Positions 10,866 through 21,490 of a stretch of 64,000 nt of DNA are shown one piece after another. The first letter of the stretch is position 1; every line of letters begins with the position of its first letter. Source of the DNA: Rhodosorus marinus. Lineage: Eukaryota; Rhodophyta; Stylonematophyceae; Stylonematales; Stylonemataceae. The stretch spans positions 1,707,001 to 1,771,000 of the forward strand of contig JAMWBK010000008.1 in assembly GCA_029953675.1 (NCBI GenBank). Direction: 5' to 3'. The translations under genes were made by a program, and so were the position numbers. Under the pieces are notes generated by a model. That model had not been told where the DNA came from. It saw only the letters and a program-made list of their open reading frames with translations, and did no database searches.

Positions 10866-12063
10866 ACGATATTTGTGTAACAAAAGAGCGAGTGGGGCCC
10901 CTGATGAATGCGAAAAGACTAGCGTACGACTTCTAACACGGGTCCGGATATGACGGCTCAGATGATGAAGAAGGGCGCGTCTTGTGCGAGGGCCTTGTTC
11001 GCTTATAAACTGTGGATGTGGTGTTGGGAATTCCTCCCGGAGAGGACTTCAGTCCTAGAAGCTGTAGGGTTTTTCTAGTTTTTTTTGGTTGAGGCAATTT
11101 CCAGAATTTCACTGGTTGTTTGGAGTACTTTGTCTCGCCGTCGCAAGCGCCGTTGGCATTAGCCCGACCCGAACTCCGAATTTTTCTTGTTTAGTGTCAG
11201 GACGCGTAGCCGTGGGGCTTTTAAAACCGGAACATGCAGTGCCGGCATTGGCCCCGGGCGAAACCATTCAGTAGAGTACGTCAACCTCAGAGTTTTAGCA
11301 ACCTAAAAGGCCCCCACCGACCACCATTAGCACCACGCCCCAAGAGTGCAAATTTAGGAACCGGAAACCAACAAAAATTACGCGCGACTCGCACTCCAAA
11401 CTCAATTCTGTGTTCCTTCCAACAGGCAAAATGCCTCTGCGTGCCGATCAGATCTTTGACTGATCACGGCAAACCACCAAGGTTTTTCTTTTGGTTTACT
11501 GAAACGACATTTTCAGCGAATGTTTCAGAATTTTGGTTAAAATTCGGTTCCATTATGGTAGTCGAAGGTTTGCCACTTGGCCTCCACTTCTGGACGCGGA
11601 TGTGGAATTAGCGTAGTGGTTGGCTGCTACGGGTAGGAGGGAACGATGGGAGAAGTTTATACAGCTTGCTATCTCCACCTACTTACATCCAGTGCAATGA
11701 CTTAGCAGTTGTTCCAATGGAGAATAGTTCTACTTTGGGATTGGGTTGGAGGATTAGGAGACACAGCTCCGAAAACGTCGCACAGGGCCTAAAAATCTCA
11801 TCAGTTTTGTCCTAGAAAGCCATGTCCTCTTTCCCCGGGGGTTCAATTGTCATTAGTAACCCCAGACTAACGGATCATCGTCAATGCCTCCGGAAGACAA
11901 AGCCCCAAACAGGGGAGGCGGGGGTTCCTCCAAATGAACACAGTCAGTTATTCGGTCCGAATCCTCAATTCCATCATAGAATGCCTAGCGGGTTACCAAA
12001 TGCAAAATTCCATGGAAAACATGGACAATTATATAAAGTTATTTCAGCTCATTGAGAAAATTA
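10866..12063. other. Intergenic, no gene seen
   Basis: The open frames at 11089-11611 and 11822-12055 have no recognisable domain and look like chance frames. Confidence 0.5.
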
Positions 12064-12330
12064 CGTTATCACTTTAAATTATATTAATTCATAGCTGCGT
12101 CTATTTATTCCCAAAATAATAGGAGATATGCTCCAAATATTACTTTCAGACATTTTGCTGTTGCAATAAATGGTAGCAGATTATTCGATTTATGAAAGAA
12201 AAAGTTTCTCTTCGCGAAGTCTGGTGGTGTGTGTCAAGTCAGCCTTTTTCCTGAGGGGGTGGGAAGAAGCTCAGGCACATTGAAATACCTGGAAAAGAGC
12301 TGGACAGATTATTAGATCTTTTCGTCTAAG
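12064..12330 (+). repeat. Direct repeat array, unit A (long)
   Basis: Contains ACGTTATCACTTTAAATTAT, TTTCAGACATTTTGCTGTTG, GAAAGAAAAAGTTTCTCTT and GGGAAGAAGCTCAGGCACAT. Unit C (12592-12838) repeats nearly all of it, and unit B repeats its second half. Confidence 0.85.
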
Positions 12331-12470
12331 TAAAAGAAAAAGTTTCTCTTGACGAAGTCTCGCCGTGTGTCTAGTCAGCCTCTTTCCTGAGGGGGTGGGA
12401 AGAAGCTCAGGCACATCGAAATACCTGGAAAAGAGCTGGACAGACTATTGGATCTTTTCGTCCAAGTAAC
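12331..12470 (+). repeat. Direct repeat array, unit B (short)
   Basis: Starts AAAGAAAAAGTTTCTCTTGA and ends near GGATCTTTTCGTCCAAG. It is almost identical to the second half of unit A and directly abuts it. Confidence 0.85.
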
Positions 12471-12591
12471 CCCCTCACGAAGAGTTGCTTGATAAGTCCA
12501 AAGAATTTTTTCCCAGCGCCTCCTTGACTTACTCCGTTGTCAGCCGGGCCGATAGTTGTCGTCCTATCCGGCTACAACAGTGCGCCAACAC

Positions 12592-12838
12592 GTTATCACT
12601 TCAATTTATATTAATTCATAGCTGTGTCCATTAATTCCCGAAATAGTAGGAGAAATACTCCAAATATTACTTTCAGACATTTTGCTGTTGCGATAAATGG
12701 TACGCATATTATTCGATTTGTGAAAGAAAAAGTTTCTGATGACGAAGTCTCGTGGTTGTCTGTCTAGTCAGCCTTTTCCTGGGGAGGTGGGAAGAAGCTC
12801 ACGCACATCGAAATACTTGGAAAAGAGCTGGACAGATC
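12592..12838 (+). repeat. Direct repeat array, unit C (long)
   Basis: Third unit, separated from B by about 120 bp of unique sequence (CCCCTCACGAAG to CAACAGTGCGCC). It ends at GAGCTGGACAGAT. Confidence 0.85.
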
Positions 12839-13520
12839 GTTATCCCAGCAATGGGCTGTGAATACTAATCGCTATTGGATTTGTCGAAACAGCTCCTAGT
12901 TGATACACACTTATTCTAAATCATTTCAACGTGTTCACTGACTTCCTATTCAGTTCGTGTTTAGCTGCCTTTGACCTCAACTAAATAAAATTCGTTCAAC
13001 AAAGGACCTCTTAATCGAAAGAATGGCAATCGTTTCTGTTTGTTGACTGATCCGAGTTTCAATACCGTTGAAATTGGTTTGTCCTAGGTGCTGAAAAGCA
13101 AGAATTTTAACCAAAATCGGTTAAAGTTCTTGAGACGAGTGAGTTCTGAAGTGGACTGTATTGAAATTAACTCAAGATCTGCTGAAACAGAAGGCTTGTA
13201 CGCTGCAAGCTAGCTGTCCCTCACGCACACCCGTAAGTCCGGTTGTTTACTCCGCTAGCAAACCGATCTGTTTCAGAGGTTGGGTTTGGTTTCGTTTTGG
13301 TGGTGGTGGTGGTGAGGAAGTCGATAATATAAAGAAGCATTGATTGAATCAGCGCGGTTAACTGACATATCTTGTCTGTATGCTCTTCGTGGTTTGCTGT
13401 TGAAGGCTGTTTGTAGCGCCTACCGACGCGTTGGGAAGGGTCTTCTAGAGGAACCAAGGCAATCCATGGCTGCGGTGCTTCGAGTAGTGAAGAGTTGCCC
13501 ATCTAAGTGACTAGGTAACG
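12839..13520. other. Upstream region of RTX1
   Basis: No gene seen. It contains a short GGTTTGGTTTCGTTTTGGT-type and (GGT)n tract near 13285-13315. It presumably includes the RTX1 promoter and leader. Confidence 0.4.
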
Positions 13521-14924
13521 ATGAAGAAGACTATGCTCAAGCTTAACGTTCTGCTCCTGGCAGGAACGCTTTCAATGATCTGCGCATTCACGGCCGAAAG
13601 CCTGCCTAGCCAGAGTCGGACTTCGGAACCAAGTGGGAAGAGCACTTGCCTGAGGGAAATTCTTCCGACTCAGTTCGTAAATTTCTTCCAGCGGGAGTGT
13701 TTCAGTCTGGTAAGCAGATCGGACAAGGTCAAGTATGCTCAGGTGTGCACAGGGACTCGTGTGAGACTCACACCGGATGCGGGGGAACCAAGTGTAAGGC
13801 TTAAGTTTAAGGCTAGAGGTGAAGGCGTTCGATTCAGGAAGGTTGCCGTCGGCGTCTACCAAAATTGCCACATAGTCCCAAACTCTTATGCTAAGTATTA
13901 CGTTAGAAAGCACATGAATAGCGAAGTGACAGTAATAGACATCCCCATAGACGATATCCCGGCGAGGAGCAACTGTTGTGACAGAAAGCTGTGCATGGTC
14001 GTTACGGCGGAAGTCTACGTAGAGCCGTCCGAACGAAAAGTCCAGCTTCGGGCGGGAGAAGAATGCTCATCCTACCCGTGGGGAGTTGGCAATGGTCGGG
14101 CATGTCGGTTCGGGATCAACTGTATCAACCGCATCGTCGGAACGCTAAACGATGATATTCTCTACGGGACCGACTATGTTGACTGGATATACGGCTACCT
14201 GGGAAATGACCTAATCAATGGGTATGGCGGCGACGATGTGATCCACGCGGATTATGGAGACGACGTCGTTCACGCCGGCAAAGGTAACGACAGAGTATAC
14301 CTTAGTGGTGGCACCGATTTTGCGCTCGGCGGCAAGGGAAACGATCTCATATTTGGCGGAGAGGGAGACGATTACATTCATGGACAGCGTGGGAACGACC
14401 GCGTCTACGCAGGTGAAGGGGACGACTTCATCCGCGGTGGTTTGGGAAAGAACGTTTTGGAGGGAGAGGAAGGTGGCGACGTTGTCGTCGGAGGCGTGTC
14501 TGCGGATGTTATCGTTGGCGGAGCAGGAGCAGATAGGCTCTACGGTGCCGCTGGGGGTGATATTATCTTGGGTGAGCTGGGCTCGGACTTGATTTACGGA
14601 GGCGCTGGAGCGGATGAAATACTCGGAGGGGAAGGTAATGACGAAATTTACGGCGGCCCGGGCAGCGATACCATTAGTGGTGGACCCGGGAACGATTCTC
14701 TTTTCGGTGGCGAAGGAGATGACGTCATCTTCGACAAAAAGGGTAACAGCTCCGTTTACGCATCGTACGGGGACGATACCATTACCACCGGGGATGGGAA
14801 CGACGACATCGACGCGGGACAAGGAGACGATGTGATTAATAGTGGACACGGGCTCGATAATGTCGATCCAGGACCAGGCAGAAATATTGTCAACGGAGAA
14901 GAAGTTGACATCCCTCCTTTCTGA
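13521..14924 (+). CDS. Secreted Cys-rich domain protein with RTX beta-roll (RTX1)
   Basis: Intronless, 467 residues. Residues 1-27 form a signal peptide (MKKTMLKLNVLLLAG core), so the protein should be exported. Residues about 43-201 form a compact Cys-rich domain with cysteines at 43, 60, 76, 116, 152, 153, 158, 182, 195 and 201. Landmarks are GVYQNC, SNCCDRKLC and ACRFGINC. The same domain starts the proteins at 22.4 and 35.6 kb; I do not recognise it from any named family. From about 207 to the C-terminus run more than two dozen nonapeptides of the GGxGxDxUx type (for example GGEGDDYIH, GGAGADEIL, GGPGNDSLF). This is the calcium-binding parallel beta-roll known from bacterial RTX proteins. 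A calcium-dependent role at the cell surface or in the matrix is inference; nothing here shows toxicity. Confidence 0.88.
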   Translation: MKKTMLKLNVLLLAGTLSMICAFTAESLPSQSRTSEPSGKSTCLREILPTQFVNFFQRECFSLVSRSDKVKYAQVCTGTRVRLTPDAGEPSVRLKFKARGEGVRFRKVAVGVYQNCHIVPNSYAKYYVRKHMNSEVTVIDIPIDDIPARSNCCDRKLCMVVTAEVYVEPSERKVQLRAGEECSSYPWGVGNGRACRFGINCINRIVGTLNDDILYGTDYVDWIYGYLGNDLINGYGGDDVIHADYGDDVVHAGKGNDRVYLSGGTDFALGGKGNDLIFGGEGDDYIHGQRGNDRVYAGEGDDFIRGGLGKNVLEGEEGGDVVVGGVSADVIVGGAGADRLYGAAGGDIILGELGSDLIYGGAGADEILGGEGNDEIYGGPGSDTISGGPGNDSLFGGEGDDVIFDKKGNSSVYASYGDDTITTGDGNDDIDAGQGDDVINSGHGLDNVDPGPGRNIVNGEEVDIPPF

Positions 14925-16000
14925 GGTGAGCAGCTCCAGTTGGAATAGGCTATTCTAGATGGTGGTTTTACTTAGGGTTGTCATCTCTGTCCGATAAAAA
15001 AACGTCCGATTGCGTCCGATAAATACCGGACGGTCTAATAAAAGTGTATCGGACCTGTATTACGTAACAATAGACATATATGCTGTTTACCCCCCATCCG
15101 ATACGAGTTTATCGGACCTGAATATAGAAGACAAAATGGGTTTCGTCCAAGAAATGGTCCGATAACGACCGGTTGCGTCCGATATTTTTCAATGCATCTT
15201 TTTCTGTGCATAGTGTCGTTCGCTGTGGGCTTTGGGACTTTTGCTTGGCTAACCACCCGCAAAAAAGCAACAGGCTATTGAGAACATATTGGGAAGTCCG
15301 AGTAGCCGTCGCGGAAGGAACAGGGCAAGGGGTAGAAAGAGGAGATAAGGCGGTGGCCAACTATCTTGGTATAGGGTGTGAGAATTCTGGGCGCATCTAT
15401 TGACTAGCAGGACTATGTTCTTAATAAAGCATGCCTCAAGCCTCATGTAAGAATGCTCACAGTGGAGGAACCCTAGATTTTGATCTCACAAACAACCGCT
15501 CCGTAACGCATAACATTCAATAGCTGCGATCTTATGTGTACTTGTTGCTTCTCGCATATACAGGACTTCGGAGGGGTCATCCAGACTCTGAGATTGATGT
15601 CACAAACATCGGCATTGCGGGGCACAAGAACTCTCCGACCTTATTCTTAGGTACACATGTCTTGAAGCAACTCATGGTTACCAAAATACTGAAGCTACTG
15701 GTCACGTGGCTCGAACAGCCAGTCCAGTCGGCTTGCTCCGAGAGCAAGTCCCCCGCGGGCTAGGGAATACGAACAGCACAAAGAGCTCGTCTCGAGAATA
15801 AGGACGGTTGAACTCCGCCACTGGGTCAACTCAAGAAGACACTGCAACGCGACCAACCATATACTCCATCCCCAAAGTACTCACGTACAAGAGGACACGA
15901 GAAAACTCCCTTCGGAATGCGCTTGTTCTACTCCAAGTCCTTGCCCCTTAACCGCAATCTTAAACCAATGCTTGCCAGCCTGTCGAGTCTAGAAGTAATC

Positions 16001-16216
16001 TGTGAGAACCTCCCCTGACAGCTGTGTAATCTGTCAATGTTTTAGAGTCGGGCACCTATTTTAGTGCAGGATGTCAATGTTTTAGTATCCACTGGTTTCT
16101 ACTTTACTGTCAGGTATGTTTTAGTTTACAGTAACCAAGACTATATAAGGCCTAGCTTTGCTAGAACTTGAGACCTAGAATTGAGTAAAGACAAGTTAGT
16201 TCAAAGAGTCCTAACA
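16001..16216 (+). repeat. 5' LTR, family 2
   Basis: 216 bp, TGTGAGAACC to CTAACA. It includes a TATA-like ACTATATAAGG near 16139-16149 and a repeated TCAATGTTTTAG motif. It differs from the 3' LTR at about a dozen positions, mostly transitions. Confidence 0.85.
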
Positions 16217-16218
16217 AA

Positions 16219-18456
16219 ATGGTCTCATCGCCGGAGAAACGATCAAAAGGAAAGCAGAAGGCGACGGAGGAGGACCACGAGAAAGATGTCCGAATGGTAC
16301 TACGACAACTAGAGCAGAATCAACTAGTTGTCAAACATTCGAAGCGCCAGTGCGGAGTACGCCAAGTATGCTACGTAGGTCAAATCTTGGCGGGAGGCAC
16401 TCGTCTCCCTGATCCTAAGAAGGAGCAGGCAATCCAGAATTGGAAGGCTCCCACAAACGTAAAAATAGTACGTGCGTTCATGGGCTTCGCAAATTTTCTA
16501 CGGCGGTTTGTTCCTCGCTTTGCACAGGTGGCTGCACCACTGCACGCACTCACCAACAAGGATCAGCAGTGGAAGTGGCACCGGGAGGAGCAACACGCCT
16601 TCAACGAAGTAAAACGGGCCATATCGACCCGACGCTCCCTTTCATTGTTCAAGTGGATGCAAGTGACGCGGGTGTCGGCTGTGTTCTCTTTCAAACGCGG
16701 CAAGACCAGGAGGTGCCAGTGGCCTATATGTCGCGCTCTTTCAACGCAACGGAAATGCGCTACAGTACCTACGAGAAAGAACTGTATGCCATCGTACTGG
16801 CAGTACAACAATGGTCCGTATACCTCGACGGGCAGCAGTTCAAGGTGCGTACGGATCATAACCCCTTGCGCTTTCTGCAGACACAGAAGACGTTGACGCG
16901 ACGACAAGCGCGTTATGTCAACGTACTATTACCCTATTCCTTTACGATCGAGTATGTACGGGGCAGTCTCAATATCGCGGACGCCCTCAGCCGCGACGCA
17001 CTACGGGCTATCCGCGTCACATCAGATGCAGATTGGACTCAAGACTACGAAGCCGACGCAGAGTTCTCTACTCAATTCCGCGGCCCGGTGGGCAGCTTGA
17101 AGGTTTTTAAGGGAAGGGGGGGCTGCTGTTCTTACATGCAAGGCTTTATGTACCCGGCAACCGCGTCACCGAGGTCATTGGTACGCACCATAAATCAGTG
17201 ACGGCTGGTCATTTCGGGGCACGGGCAACGTATCGACTATTACGCCGACGATACTACTGGCCAAGCATGCGCCAGGATGTGCTCGCTCGGGTACGACAGA
17301 GCGAGGTATGTGCCCGAGAACAACCGTTGAGACGCCACCAGGGAGAGCTTCAACCGCTCCCAATCCCAGAGAACCGAGCCGTGGACTGGACCATGGATTT
17401 CATCACGGGTTCCCTCGGTGAACGGTTATGATGCAATAATGTTTGTAGTCGACCATCTCACGAAGTTTGCCGTTTTCGTCCCGACTTCGAAAACGGTGAC
17501 GGCAGAAGAGGGGGCAGATCTTGTTGGCCCACAAATCATCTCCTTGTTCGCGTTATCCCGGAGCTTCGTCACAGATCGTGATAAGGTCTTCACAGCGACT
17601 TTCTGGCGACACCTTCTGCGATTGATGGGGGTTCAGCAGCTGCTCTCTACCCCGTACCACCCCGAAACGGATGGAAAGACGGAACGGGTGAAATCAGACC
17701 CTACAAATTATGCTGAGATGCTGTTGTACCAGTCCAACATGGATGCAGTGTCTACCCCTACTTCAGCTGGCCTACAACAACCATGCGTCGGCCAGTACGG
17801 GATATACACCGTATTTTCTGTTAACCGGAGGGCATCCACGTTTGAACTTGGACGCTCTCAACTCAACCCCGGCGATTACCAGCCTTGCCGACGCGGCGAC
17901 TGCTTTCGTGAAACGACAACAACAAATTCTTGCAGACGCACGCAAGTCCATGGCCCTGGAGCAGGAGTTATAAACTGATCACGCGAATTCACGGCGTCAC
18001 ACCAGGGTGTTCAACATTGGTGACAAGGTTTATTTGTCCACGCGCAACCTCCCTCTGGAAGGCCGTACCCGGTTTCAATCTCGCTGGTTGGGCCCCTTTC
18101 CAGTCATCGAAAAACATTCGGACGTCGCGTACACGCTACAGTTACCTGATGAAATGCGGGTACACCCGACATTCCATGTTTCCTTACTGAAGAGCGCACC
18201 GCCTGGGACAACTGAAACCCGACATATTCCTGTGCGAACCAATCTACACCCGACGCAACCCGTGCTATCGGTATTGAGCGTGCGTACGGATGATGAAGGC
18301 ACACGCCAGTTTCTATGCTACCGCGAACATGAATCGTGGACTGATGCTATTTGGCTCCCTGAACGCGACTATCCTACGGACACTCTATCACGACAACGCC
18401 TACGACACTACCTGAACTACCGAAAAATGCTCGATGCTCTTCCTGCAACGATTTGA
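16219..18456 (+). pseudogene. Degenerate gypsy pol: RT end, RNase H, integrase, chromodomain-like end
   Basis: Pieces of pol in several frames. From 16219 an N-terminus (MVSSPEKRSKGKQKATEEDH) is joined directly to the reverse transcriptase connection (GFANFLRRFVPRFAQVAAPL); the catalytic palm is deleted. A second frame gives RNase H: QVDASDAGVGCVLFQ, YSTYEKELYAIVLAVQQW and RTDHNPLRFL. At 17198 comes the integrase zinc region, RATYRLLRRRYYWPSMRQDV. At 17418 the core reads FVVDHLTKFAVFVPTS and FVTDRDKVF, then HPETDGKTERV. At 17710 the post-core region AYNNHASASTGYTPYFLL follows. At 18007-18456 the SH3-like and chromodomain-like end ends in a stop before the 3' LTR. Confidence 0.85.
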
Positions 18457-18482
18457 GTTTGTGCCCAAACTCGGCGGGAGGA

Positions 18483-18700
18483 AGGTGAGAACCTCCCCCT
18501 GACAGCTGTGTAATCTGCCAATGTTTTAGAGTCAGGCACCTATTTTAGTGTAGGACGTCAATGTTTTAGTATCCACTGGTTTCTACTTTACTGTTAGGTA
18601 TGTTTTAGTTTACAGTACCCAAGACTATATAAGGCCTAGCTTTGCTAGATCTTGAGACCTAGAATTGAGTAAAGGCAAGTTGGTTCAAAGAGTTCTAACA
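18483..18700 (+). repeat. 3' LTR, family 2
   Basis: 218 bp, about 95% identical by eye to 16001-16216. The first base is G instead of T, and there is one single-base insertion in the C-run. Confidence 0.85.
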
Positions 18701-19014
18701 TAATGATGATTCATTACATCACAGTGTCAGCGAATCAGACGAAGAAGTAATGATGAATCATGATATGCGAACTGTATCAAGAAGTAATCATGATTCAATA
18801 TCTGAACTGAAGATGATTGATTGCTAGATTAACGTTGATTGAATACAGGACGATTTATCGGTCATGTTTATGAGAAGGGCAGCGGACCCGTTTTTTCGAA
18901 GAATTGCAATCAGACGCCCCTTCGTTTTATACTGTTTTGCAATTGTCTATCTATCCACTTCGAAAGATATCGGTACCGTCCAATAAACGTTGTCGGACGG
19001 CGCATGACAACACT

Positions 19015-19645
19015 ACTATACTATGCCACCTGCTCGCCGGCTGCCCCGCTGTGAAAGGCGCCCGAGCCCGACGACATACGCGATCTTGAACCTGTTATAC
19101 CGCGAACTTCGACCTATCGTACGTCAAGCCGGTCTTGAAATTGAACGTGAGAAGCCCCGGGCTGTTGCAGGCTACCAGAATGATGAACACCGCGTGGCTG
19201 CCGTGTGGTCACCTGTGGCGATAGCCTCCGTACTACGTATGTTGATCTTGCTGTTCCTAGTCCTCAGGCTGGTCGCTATTTGCCGGCTGCGGGAGAGCGC
19301 CGTGGATTTGCTGCTGCCAATATGAGACGTCTCAACGAGTTGAAATATGCGGTAGCACTGTCTTCCCCATGCGTTCGTGCTTCGGCTCTAGCTCATCGCC
19401 TGGTACCTCTGGTCATTGAGTGCTTTGGGTTTATAGATTCCGTTGGTTCTCGTTGGCTTCGGAATTGTTCCGCGAACGCCCTGACCGTCTGTCCTCGTTG
19501 TTTACCCGTTTTAAGTTTCTTGCTATGGCGTGTGAACGCTGCTTTGATTTATGAGGCCACAATCTTCGCCGCACTTAGTCGTTTTTTTCCCCCCGAGGTT
19601 TCTTCTCTCAGGCCCGGATTAAACCAATTCATTCATTTTACTGTT
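19015..19645 (+). pseudogene. R2-like LINE endonuclease and 3' end (family D)
   Basis: Starts immediately after the T1 right terminus with CHLLAGCPAVKGARARRHT in one frame. It continues with LNLLYRELRPIVRQAGLEIE, then VDLAVPSPQAGRYLPAAGER, then LAHRLVPLVIECFGF and LSFLLWRVNAALIYEA. It ends near CCCGGATTAAACC. Frameshifts make it a pseudogene. The zinc pair upstream of the H-C is cut off. Confidence 0.6.
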
Positions 19646-20540
19646 CTAGATTGTCCAAGTGCTCGGCGATAGCATTGCCTCTTTTGGAACGAATCATACT
19701 GCTTGTTGGCGATCTGCTGGAAACGTAGTGTTTTTTCGGTTTTTGCGAAGTGCTATCGTAGATCACCTTATTCATCACGAGGGAGGGGTGGATTAGGCAA
19801 TGACCTCGCCGCATATCTGTTCGAAACAATATTTGAAGTAGCTGAAAACCTTTAAAAAATCAAGAACCAATAAACGGTCTCGTCGTGGAGTCCCGTACTT
19901 CAAATTCGTTTTGATCAATGCATCAAACAGGAATTCGGTTCCCCTACAATAGCATCCTTAGAACATGCCTCTGCATACTTGTCACTCGCAGGATCACCAC
20001 CCAGACTGCTGCACTTTTGGAGCGCAAGGTACGCACCCAAAGGATTTCGGGAGGGCACACGTCCGAACAGACAACTCTGGCGAAGTACTGCCCGCCTGGC
20101 AACAAACGCATAACACGCGGACATGGAGGGTGGGGAGGATTGCCCCCCGCGCTCGAGAGCAGTGTGTTATCTCAATATGGGGCATCCTTAGCCAATATTA
20201 AGTCGCGCTTCTTTCGCTTGCTTGAGACTGCATACGGTACCAGTCAGTCAAGTACAAGAGACCGGTCTGCAAGAACCCTGACGAGCATCCAAAGCCGATC
20301 CCTTTATTGGTCAAACAAAACCAAAAAAATCTTATGTTAATTGGTTTGTATATTTCTGTTAACTAATTAAAATGTGCTTAGTGTCCTTCCTCACCTATTC
20401 TGAAGCGACTGATTTGCTAGGAAATTACAGTTCATATCCGAAAAGAACGACTCGAATACTCCATTTTGAGAAGATCACGAACTGTTGATTAGTAAATCAT
20501 GTTAGTACCAAATGTTTACTATCAGGCATAGAGTTCAGAG
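19646..20540. other. Intergenic, no gene seen
   Basis: A 140-codon open frame at 19918-20340 lacks protein character, and I do not call it. Confidence 0.5.
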
Positions 20541-20544
20541 CTTA

Positions 20545-21245
20545 GCGCGATGTCCACGCGGGTTTTCAAGCTTTTGGGTCTGCCACTGGCCCCTTGGCAC
20601 TCTAATCGCACTTCCCTTAGCCAAAGATGTGAGATTCGTATTGACGGTTGTGGCTACAACTTTCTGGGCTCGTGTGGACTATTGAGAGGCAACCGTACGA
20701 AATGTCACACCTGTCTGACATCCCGAGCGAACATTTGACCAGGGTGCACACGGTTGAGGTTGAATTACAACTGCACCAATCAGCCTCGGCCACTAGACCC
20801 GCCCCCGCGTTGCATAGCAGATCTGCTGGTATCGGACCCAGCCAGCAGACGCTCAGCATATGTGGACCTCGCTGTCTCATGCCCTGGGTCAAGTACCTAA
20901 CTCCCCACTGCAGCTCCCGGCGGGGGGCAGCAGCTTCCGTACCTCGCCGACTGAAGGAACGACACCATTGCCAGTCTCGCGTTGGCAGAAGGTTCCAGCC
21001 TTCCATTTTGGAAACTTTCGGTATTGGGAAGAGTCCAGCTTGGGAGAGGCAGCGGAAATGTTTTACTGACCAACGTGTTGAATATTTGGGACTTCTACGC
21101 CGTTTAAGTGTCGCTCCCCCTGGCGATGTTCTAGCAGCATGCTCGCCAACGCGCGACACCACCGCCTAGGCCTGCACGTTTTTCTCCCTAGTTCCATTTC
21201 CCTTTCCGCCGCGCTGCGTCGCGCTTCAGGCGATGCTAGTAAAAC
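20545..21245 (+). pseudogene. LINE endonuclease and 3' end (family B), copy 1
   Basis: Frames alternate, so the copy is broken. Recognisable are CGYNFLGSCGLLRGNRTKCHT (the zinc/RHT region), then RRGAAASVPRRLKERHHC, then FTDQRVEYLGLLRRLSV. The 3' noncoding end is CCTAGTTCCATTTCCC...GCTTCAGGCGATGCTAGTAAA. It is homologous to the better copy at 30.7-31.5 kb. Confidence 0.55.
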
Positions 21246-21249
21246 CACT

Positions 21250-21490
21250 TTTACTGGGAAAGCTTTGGTCATGTGGATAAGTCGGGTTTAGAGTGGTTGC
21301 GGAAATGTTTCGCTGAGCATCCTACTGAGTACTTGGCGCTTTGGCGGCGTTTCAGTGCCGCCCTGTGGCGATATTCTAGCAGCATGCGTGCCGAGGCGCG
21401 TCATCGGCGCCTGGGTTTGCACGCTTCCCTCCCTAGTTCTTAGTTCCTTTTCACGCCTTGCGTAGCGCTTCAGGCTATGCTAGTAAAGCC
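21250..21490 (+). repeat. LINE 3' end (family B), copy 2
   Basis: A second, 5'-truncated tail placed in tandem. It starts within the SFGHVDKSGLEWLRKCF-like region and ends CTTCAGGCTATGCTAGTAAA. Confidence 0.6.

Larger units (their letters stand above)
16001..18700 (+). mobile_element. Internally deleted Ty3/gypsy retrotransposon (family 2)
   Basis: LTRs of about 217 bp flank a degenerate pol. Flanks are TAATC (15996-16000) and TAATG (18701-18705). The uninterrupted copy T3 reads AGAAGTAATCATGATTC at the same place, so the target duplication is TAATC with one later change. The purine-rich GGCGGGAGGAAGG precedes the 3' LTR. Gag, protease and most of the reverse transcriptase are missing, and several frameshifts remain, so it is non-autonomous. 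Confidence 0.85.
14975..19014 (+). mobile_element. DNA transposon-like element T1, split by a gypsy element
   Basis: The left end is AGGGTTGTCAT (14975-14985). The right end is ATGACAACACT (19004-19014), one base off the perfect inverted complement. About 200 bp inside the left end and the last 170 bp carry repeated TCCGATAAA/TATCGGAC motifs. Without the 2.7-kb gypsy element at 16001-18700 it is about 1.34 kb. The interior (15470-16000) matches 2362-2990 and, reversed, 6480-7080. No transposase motif was recognised, so it is probably non-autonomous. The left end lies only 50 bp after the RTX1 stop codon, so it may supply the RTX1 3' UTR. Confidence 0.65.

Noticed and set aside
12064-12838. 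CRISPR-like array
   Set aside because: Units are hundreds of bp long, uneven and few, in eukaryotic DNA. They are ordinary direct repeats.
14211-14849. 212-codon open frame on the minus strand
   Set aside because: It lies fully inside the RTX repeats of RTX1. The GGxGxD coding pattern keeps other frames open, so it is a shadow.
13521-14924. Calling RTX1 a toxin
   Set aside because: RTX repeats are a calcium-binding module found in many enzymes and adhesins. The protein has no toxin domain.
16219-16896. An intact gag or reverse transcriptase gene
   Set aside because: The frame joins a short N-terminus to the end of reverse transcriptase. The catalytic part is deleted and the frame then breaks.
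19918-20340. 140-codon open frame
   Set aside because: No recognisable domain, no signal or membrane segment, and irregular composition. Treated as chance.
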